From positions 18,465,401 through 18,529,400 of the forward strand of contig OY987299.1 in the NCBI GenBank assembly GCA_963920635.1: a stretch of 64,000 bases of DNA, read 5' to 3'. Below are positions 57,116 to 64,000 of the stretch, in pieces (within the stretch, counting starts at the first letter, position 1; every line of letters starts with the position of its first letter). The position numbers were made by a program, and so were the translations under genes. Below the pieces are notes generated by a model, which saw nothing but the letters and a program-made list of their open reading frames with translations, made no database searches and had not been told where the DNA came from. Source of the stretch: Pseudeuparius sepicola (taxonomy: Eukaryota > Arthropoda > Insecta > Coleoptera > Anthribidae).

Positions 57116-58500
57116 AGTAGTATACGGAAATTCTTATAAAACCATAGTAATCCTAGTCAGCACAAACAATGGGGACGAATTAAGTTGTCAAATTCCTATT
57201 TACTATTTTGAAATAATAACATTATATATGTACCTAATAAACTAAGTAACAAATGATTAAAATTAAAATATATAATTAAAATAAAACTACTTATATTTTG
57301 TTCTCGGATTATATAGATTTTATTTTAAGTTTTTCTACCTACCTTGGAAATATTCTATATTATATAGGGAGTATTATAGCGTAGCTTTATAAAAACGCAT
57401 TTTATATTACATAGTAATATATTTATCTTGATATTTATATTACAAAATATTTTCCAAAGAAAATATTTATTAAGGTATAATAAAAAGGAGAGCGTTTTTT
57501 AGCAATATTCCTATACCTACCCTTATCTACTAATTGCCTTAAATATAAAATCTTACCATAGCTAAAATCTGTCTGGTGCACTAGTAAAAAAACATCACGT
57601 AACGTCGCAGAAGTAATGTATTGGTTAAGAACTCAAAATTCCGCTATTTGTCCTAATAATACGCCAATTTTTAAGCTAAAACGAAGCTACCAACGCAGGG
57701 ACAGGCGGCCTCCTAATCTCAAAGCGGCCCGTAACTTGGACGAAAAAATAAATCGAAAATTTGCTTTTAAAAATTAGCTCTTTTACCGGTGTTGTATGAA
57801 GTATAAATTAATTTCAGAAAAATTTATCTAGGTAAATAAAGGATGTGAGAGAATTGACACGCTATCCGCTACTAAACGGACAACCGGCCGGCAAAAGCCC
57901 TAAAAATTGGTCAAAATATGCAGGGAAGATAAAAATCATGACACATAATAGGTTAATACAAACAAGCACAAATCTTAATTCGCAGTAACAGAGTGTACAA
58001 AAGTACTCAACAATAGAAGTGAATATTACCTCTATAACAGTTTAAAAGATAATCTAAAGAAACATCAAATAAACGCACAATATTTGACAAAAAAATGCAT
58101 TTTGTTGTGTTTTTCTGGGTGTTTCTGTCCATAAATCTACGACGTTTTTAGAGCAAAACTAAGGATAGGCTAAGCTTATTATTAAAGCAAAATAAATATT
58201 TGCCAGCTGTTAAAAAATAAAATCCAAATTCTACGAAAAATTGTCAATATTCGTTGAATAAAATACCGGTTAGAATATCCGATATTAAGACAATAATTCA
58301 CAAATATATTGTGACGCAAACATCAAAATGTAGTTGTTAATAAGGCCTTAGCTAGCTAAAGATGGTAGTATTCTATATAAAGTCAAATAAGAAATATTTT
58401 GACCTAATATCGGATAGACAGTGCGACCATCCGACATTAGCCAAATTGTCTCATGCTTAAGGTTAAGTTTATGGAACAAAGGAAAGACATAATCATCCAG
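57116..58500. other. Non-coding, AT-rich
   Basis: No gene. GC patch at 57885-57900 only. Confidence 0.45.
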
Positions 58501-58502
58501 GT

Positions 58503-58716
58503 TGACGGAAAAAAGATGGAAAATCAAAAGGTCGAATCACAATCGGCCGAATCACAAAATGTCGAAAACAAAATATAGAAACTACAAAAGATCGAATCAC
58601 AAAAGGTCAAATCAAAAAAGATCGAAAGACACAAGGTCGAAACTACAAAAGGTCGGAACACAAAAGGTCGAATCACAAAAGGTCGAAAATGCAAAGGTCG
58701 AAAATCAAATGTATAA
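58503..58716 (+). repeat. Minisatellite of GGTCGAATCACAAAA type
   Basis: About 14 degenerate units of 12-17 bp. The 88-codon Lys/Arg/Ser-rich frame across it is a product of the repeat. A similar array in reverse (cgaccttttgtg) is at 59940-60165. Confidence 0.85.
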
Positions 58717-58744
58717 ACACAAAAGCGGGAAAAGCTTCTTGTAT

Positions 58745-59015
58745 GTAAACGAAAATTATTGTCAGTAGGTAGCCATTACTGACTTCAGCTTAGACCAGAA
58801 GTGAGCGTCCCAGTTTTTTGAGACACCCTGTATATTTTGCGGCAAAATATACAGGGTGTCTAAAAAAACTGGGACGCTCACTTCTGGTCTAAGGTTTTTG
58901 AGACATCCTGTATATTTTGCGGCAAAATATACAGGGTGTCTCAAAAAACTGGGACGCTCACTTCTGGTCTAAGCTGATGTCAGTAATGGCTACCTACTGA
59001 CAATAATTTTCGTTT
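58745..59015. repeat. Near-perfect palindrome with internal MITE ends
   Basis: Outer arms 'cgaaaattattgtcagtagg' / 'cctactgacaataattttcg' continue through 'cttagaccagaagtgagcg' and 'tgagacaccctgtatatttt' into the centre. There the unit 'acaccctgtatattttgcgg' + mirror is present twice, giving a palindrome of palindromes. Confidence 0.9.
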
Positions 59016-59204
59016 AAACATAAGAAGCCTCCTGCATCGGCGTATATAGTAAAATTATTTTAAGAAGTCCTTACCGGGACTGTCAAATGGTAATTTCGCC
59101 ATCCTAAGTTGGCATCAATGCAGCAAAAAATGCAACCGGGTCATAAGTCCAGGTCAGTAGCGAGCCCATTTGCACAATTAATAACTACTAATAACACGAA
59201 CAAG

Positions 59205-60530
59205 AACAACACAGATAACGGTAAAAGTGACAAAACGTACAAAACCCACGAATATGTTCACTGCCCAAAGTTTGATCATTTTTGAACGATCCGGAAAACC
59301 TTCACTGTCACTTTCACAACACCGAAACAAAATTTGCCTGAGTCCGCCCCATAGACGCTGGCGCAAGTGGCTGATTTTAACAAAATACCAAAATGAAAGT
59401 GTTTCCATGACGTTTGAAATTATTATTAAAATGAGTTGTAGTCATAGTTATTTTTATTTGTAACGGTATAATCGTGATTGCAATAGGGTTTTTATTTTAT
59501 TATGTTCTTTTTTCGTATTACTTGGGTAACTTTTCACATTATAAATCAATGAGTGACGTCATTAACTGGGTGAGACACATATACCATTGTTATGCCCATC
59601 GTTAACAGAAAATTCCTAGGGATTTTGTGGAGACTGTCATCTGACAAAATCGGGACTTCTTACAGTAATCGGGGTATACCTGCAGTTTGCCTTTTTGGGC
59701 TCAAAATGTATATACCTTCAATGGAAGACGACCTATTATTACATACCGAGTTTTAAGTCTGTCTATATCTCTTTTCGTTCCAGATATTAAAAAATATATG
59801 AAAAAACTAACGAAAACTAAGTAACTATATCAGTATAAGCATGTTTGTGGGATTTTTTTTTGTCTCAAAATGGCCCTTTCTACCAAATGTCAGTTTGTTT
59901 ACAAAAACGGGGTACCTTGTATAATTAGTTTCTACTGTTTGTTTTTTGACCCTTTGTTTTCAAACCATTTGATTTTCGAACTTTTTTAGCCAACATTTAT
60001 TTTCAATTATTCGGTCATTTCATTAAGTATACTCAAACTTTTCTGTTTCCGCCTTTTTTTTTAATTTCGACCTTTTGTGCTTCTATCTTTTGATTATTCG
60101 ACCTTTTCTGTTTTCGAGATTTTTAAAAATTTCGACCTTTTGTGTTTCGACCTTCTTTCCGCCAATCGTCGCAACCAGTTGTTAATGACGTCACTCATTG
60201 ATTTATGATGTGAAAAGTTACCCAAGTGATACGAAAAAAAGAACATAATAAAATAAAAACCCTATTGCAATCACGATTATACCGCTACAAATAAAAATGA
60301 GTACAACTCATTTTAATAATAATTTCAAACGTCTTGGAAACACTTTCATTTTGGTATTTTTGGTATTTTGGTATAATCAGCTACTTGCGACAGCGTCTAT
60401 GGTGCGTACTCAGGCAAATTTTATTTCGGTGTTGTGAAAATGACAGTGAAGGTTTTCCGTATCGTTCAAAAAGGTTCAAACTTTGGGCAGTGAAAATATT
60501 CGCGGGGTTTGTACGTTTAGTGAGTTTTAC
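59205..60530. repeat. Large inverted repeat, ~360-bp arms
   Basis: Arms 59205-59575 and 60176-60530 mirror each other ('aatcaatgagtgacgtcatt' / 'aatgacgtcactcattgatt', 'gggtaacttttcac', 'accaaaatgaaagtgttt'), with several indels. Frames in the arms (59178-59408 -, 60334-60558 +) are mirrored copies that differ by frameshift-free changes but show no known domain. The right arm stops exactly at the hAT-type MITE at 60532. Confidence 0.8.
59940..60165 (-). repeat. Inverted minisatellite
   Basis: Units of the 'tttcgaccttttgtg' type, the reverse of 58503-58716 and more decayed. Confidence 0.7.
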
Positions 60531-60531
60531 C

Positions 60532-61217
60532 CTCAGACTAATGAATAAAGGGGACTAATTTGTTTACAAATTTAAGTGAATTGTTGACATGCATAGTTGT
60601 TTATTACTATCGCCATGTTTACAAATATTGGTCTTACTGACCTGCCCCAAACATGTTGTCACATTTAAGAGTAACAATAACTAGGAATATCATAAATAAA
60701 ACCGGCAATTTCTTTAGTAGATGCATTGAACGTAAAATTGCCCCCACTTATAAAATTCAGGCAGGACAGTGAAGTAAAACAACCTTTTCGTGTTCAAGAA
60801 AGATTATGTAGCTGTTTTATTATTGACAAAATGGATATAGTAGAGAACACCCATTATTCTTCGCACTAATCGGCAACGTTGCGGCAGTTTGACAGGGACC
60901 AAAGTTAGCGCTTGCTCAACTTGTTTGTTTTTCATTTTGTTTGTTTTGGTGTGTGCTTCGGTATTTGCTTAGTTTTACCAGAGAACAAACGCTAAAATCG
61001 AGTTTTTCGTGCGGTTCCAAGTTTAAAATATTAAATGGTAAAAAGGTGCATAAAGTGCAAGTGTCTTTCCTCTAAAGTGAATAAAGAGAATATTTCGTTC
61101 CATAGGTAGTGTTTGTAAATACATTTATCTCTTTCATAAAGTGAGAGGGTTCAGCTTACTGTTTACATCTGTATAACGACGCTATAATGCGGTGTCCCCT
61201 TTATTCATTAGTCTGAG
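60532..61217. mobile_element. hAT-type MITE, second copy
   Basis: Same element as 3796-4493 in opposite orientation, with intact CTCAGACTAATGAATAAAGG ends. Flanking 8-mers differ (gttttacc, gtcctaac), so this copy sits on a rearrangement breakpoint or was moved after insertion. Confidence 0.85.
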
Positions 61218-61967
61218 GTCCTAACCTTCCTATAAACTAACCTTGGTGCCTCCTGAATATCAACATACTATTATTATCATAGGTATTATTAATTATTTGT
61301 ATATAATTACCAGTGTCGGTGTCGTCCAAAAATTCAGCAAGGGGATTTTTTAATTGCACCAATTTTTCAGGATCACAATACTTGATTATAACAATTTTCT
61401 AAAAACTGTTATGCTTAATTGCTTAAATGTTTAATTTCCTGCACCTACACCACTGTGCTATATGCTGGGAGGCCGTCAGTTAAAGCGATAAGAGAAATGA
61501 TGGTGATGATACATTGCTTTAATTGCTCGACTTCAAACTGCGTTGATTATTTTAATGAATTTTACGTCGTGTTTCTCACATCCGCAGCCAAACCATTAGA
61601 TGAGAGTTTGGAGATTGCAAAGAAGATACACGCCAGTAGCGGGCAGATTAAGTAGGTCTCGTAAAAATGTAATCACAAAAGTAAGAATATACAATGTACA
61701 AGTACCTAGAATCTGAGTTGAGTGGACAAAAAAAAGTTTGAGCTAAATCATGAAATTCTGTGAATCACTCTTGTGCTTGCTCTCAAACCGAGATGACGTG
61801 GAAATGGGACACATCGAGTAGTAACAATAAATAGTTCTCACCCTCATAATAGGTACTGCAAATTAAGAGAGTACCCTCCCGAAGCAACCATATTATGCTT
61901 GAGTGGGCGAGGGGTGGCAATTACTATTATTTCGGCTTCATATTTATTTGGCTAGCACCGACTTTTG
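61218..61967 (+). repeat. Segmental duplication, copy 2
   Basis: Matches 56389-57115. It has about 58 extra bases at 61755-61813 and carries the same short frame (61419-61655). Confidence 0.8.
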
Positions 61968-62879
61968 CCTCTTATCGAACGTGAAACCATAAGCACAATT
62001 AATAATATTATATCTCCTGCATCTTATTACTTGACCTGTAGGAGGCTAGCAAAAAATAAGAATCATCGATTCCCATACGTTACTTCGGCGTGTTTGATAT
62101 AATGTCTATTCATTGATTGGTTCGTTTTCAAGTAGGTGTTCGCCAGACGACTCGAACACAAACAATCCAACCGAAAACGCACCCGCTTTGTTCCTCAGAC
62201 CACCCACCGAAGCGCCGCGCGCCGCCTTCTAGAAACCCTCACCAATTTAAAATTCCCATTCTTTCGCCGACGCCTCTTTGTCTAGCGAAACCCACAGATA
62301 ACAATCGGAGATTCACACAAAATCTCCACATTTCTTCTCCTACCTAGCACCTGCGAAGCCCCTTCAGTTGCTGATCAGCCAGAAAAAGGGAGGCTGATCG
62401 GACGCGTTCACGGTTATTCTAGGCCGATGAGAAATGACGGCCGTTTAAAACAATTTATCAACCACAAAAGGTATTCGAGAGTGGACGGGTCTTCTGGCTC
62501 CTTTATTATGAAAAATAAGGACGTTGTATTTTGTGAATAGTAATAATAATAAATTACTTTTCGGGACCGGGACCGGTGATGGATGTTCAGGATTACCTGT
62601 ACACCGTTCGGGACTAAAGTGTGGCATTTACATTTTAGTTCCAAGGGAGTAAACAATTTTAGTCCCTTGGGATTAAAAGTAGGTATAATAAAAACAATAG
62701 AAACTATGACCAACTATATGTATACTTTATTCAAAAACATTAATTAAATGAACAGTGTTGAAAGGCAGTAGATAAACAAATTAGGATTATACGGAAAATT
62801 CTAAATACATCCCTGAAGAATGTAATTTAAAAAAACTAGTAGATTCTGAGTCTGAGGTATATGAATAGTTGGAAATAGT
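61968..62879. other. Non-coding with GC-richer patch 62150-62420
   Basis: The patch is CpG-bearing and has no recognisable domain; repeated 'agtcccttgggatt' / 'agttccaagggag' at 62635-62680 forms a weak hairpin. Confidence 0.35.
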
Positions 62880-62881
62880 CA

Positions 62882-63152
62882 TTATTATGATTACTTTGCA
62901 CCGTTGTAGCGATAAAACTTTTTGAGATAGATCAAAATGAATTTCACATTCTTTTCAAGAGCTATCCGGTAGTGTAACTGATGGTTGGTACCAAGGTACC
63001 AACTTTTGGTACCAGTTTGGCACCATGGTACCAATTAGTACGAGCACCATTAGGCCCCAGCCTTTGAAAAGTTAAGATAGAAATGTGAAATTAATTTTGA
63101 TCTATCTTAAACAGTTTCCTAGCTACAACGGTGCGAATTAGTAAATTGGTAA
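62882..63152. mobile_element. Small foldback with GGTACC cluster in loop
   Basis: Arms 'gcaccgttgtagcgat' and 'agatagatcaaaatgaattt' are mirrored at 63065-63134. The loop has five GGTACC/GGCACC-type words (62987-63040). Confidence 0.7.
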
Positions 63153-63164
63153 TGTCGAATGTTC

Positions 63165-63235
63165 CTTTTTAACCGACTTGAAAAAACTAGGAGGTTATCA
63201 ATTCGGTTGTATTTTTTTTTATTGTTTTTATGTTT
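63165..63235 (+). repeat. Dispersed insect repeat fragment
   Basis: 'accgacttgaaaaaactagg' + 'aggttatcaattcggttgta' + T-run resembles a common dispersed repeat end I know from insect genomes. Confidence 0.45.
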
Positions 63236-64000
63236 GAGTGACCGAGTCGGCAACTGGGGAACGTAGTTTTCCAAAGTTAAAGTTTATCAAAACGTACTTT
63301 GTACTTAGGATCAATGATGGCCCAACAGAGACTAAGCGCTCTAGATTTTACTGATATTACAGTTTATATTTTACCTCAAAGAAATAACAAAGGATAGAAG
63401 GAGAAAGATCAAAAAGTAAACAGAGGCAATATCTTCCATTATTTACAGAAATTCATTGCAAAATTGACGGGTTTAATAACGGTATTAAATAAAGACCACG
63501 CAATATTAAATTTAAAAATGTAGCTATTAATTTCTTGTATGTGACAATTTTAGACTAAAACTAAATTGCGATAATTATCGCTCTAATAAAATCGTCCCCA
63601 ACATATGGCAATGCAGCCGTCCGCGGCCGCATTGTTGTTTACTCCAGCGTGTCATATTCTTTGTTTACGTGTGTGTTTAAAGTGTTTTTTTTGTTAATTT
63701 ATACCTATTTATTTGTATTTAGGATACAGTGTCTGGTTTTGTAAACAATGGGACGCAGAAATTGTGTAGTGTGTTGCGTGTTGCCAAATTGATATTTCTC
63801 AGGATATTACAGGTAAACTTTGTACTCACGGCACGGGCGTAATGTTTGTTTACTTCGGTAAATTTCCGCTAGATGTTGGTTGACTACAAACGTGTGCATT
63901 TTGATGCTTGTGCTCCCTCTATCCTTGGTTATTTATCTGAGAATTTTACTGCTATTAGCCGCGTTCCTTTTGCCACTTTTCTTAAGAATTCTTACTTATC
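63236..64000. other. Non-coding to window edge
   Basis: GC patch 'gccgtccgcggccgcattg' at 63616-63634 followed by a possible transcription start region. A 14-codon frame from ATG 63748 ends in a stop. No gene is supported. Confidence 0.35.

Noticed and set aside
58502..58768. Basic Lys/Arg/Ser-rich 88-codon ORF
   Set aside because: Translation of a minisatellite.
63748..63792. THAP-domain N-terminus
   Set aside because: A short Cys-bearing start (14 codons) is suggestive but ends in a stop, and no following zinc ligands are visible.

Overview
The window looks like a gene-poor, AT-rich stretch of an arthropod (most likely insect) nuclear genome. It holds nested transposable elements, many short foldback/MITE elements ending in 'cagggtgt' or 'cagtgtgt' next to TA, a 1.1-kb GATA microsatellite, a few CpG-rich islands, one hAT transposase 3' end, one Penelope-type GIY-YIG remnant and one intact Tc1/mariner transposase. 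I cannot name the species or order from the sequence alone, and no ordinary host protein-coding gene is convincing.

The standout region is 11.57-27.79 kb. Two nearly identical copies of a virus-derived gene block lie there head-outward as an inverted repeat (11572-15244 on +, 23539-27785 on -, with the - copy running on to about 22906), separated by about 8 kb. Each copy reads: a GC-rich control block, a 101-aa small protein, then a compact set of three genes (a phospholipase A2 fusion protein overlapping an adenain-type cysteine protease by ATGA, then a penton-like minor capsid protein 12 nt later), then a separately promoted double-jelly-roll major capsid protein. TATA boxes and AATAAA signals sit at the expected places. 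This gene set is the morphogenesis half of a Polinton/Maverick or adintovirus-like element. No DNA polymerase B, integrase, packaging ATPase or parvoviral Rep is visible in the window. The first four genes are open in both copies with only a handful of residue changes. The major capsid gene is broken in both, in different ways: on the left it is cut at codon 221 and fused to the 3' end of an unrelated coiled-coil ORF that carries the same polyadenylation motif; on the right it reaches its natural end but has two frameshifts and a stop.

The spacer between the copies contains TE debris, tandem repeats, a poly-T minisatellite and one plausible intron-containing gene on the - strand (20568-21310) with a TATA box, a GT-AG intron, an acidic middle, a basic coiled-coil tail and one in-frame UGA.

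Other regions. 0-11.5 kb: hAT 3' end, foldback elements, and two hAT-type MITEs with perfect 8-bp target duplications. 27.9-29.06 kb: GATA array. 29.9-45.4 kb: Penelope remnant, SINE-like tRNA-derived pieces, a third hAT-type MITE with an 8-bp duplication, and several repeat families present in two or more copies. 45.47-52.19 kb: a TA-flanked foldback element interrupted by a 5.4-kb Tc1/mariner-type element (46595-52008) with identical 78-bp inverted ends that encloses an intact DD34E transposase and several further insertions. 53.5-64 kb: foldback elements, a near-perfect palindrome, inverted minisatellites, and a local duplication of about 0.75 kb.
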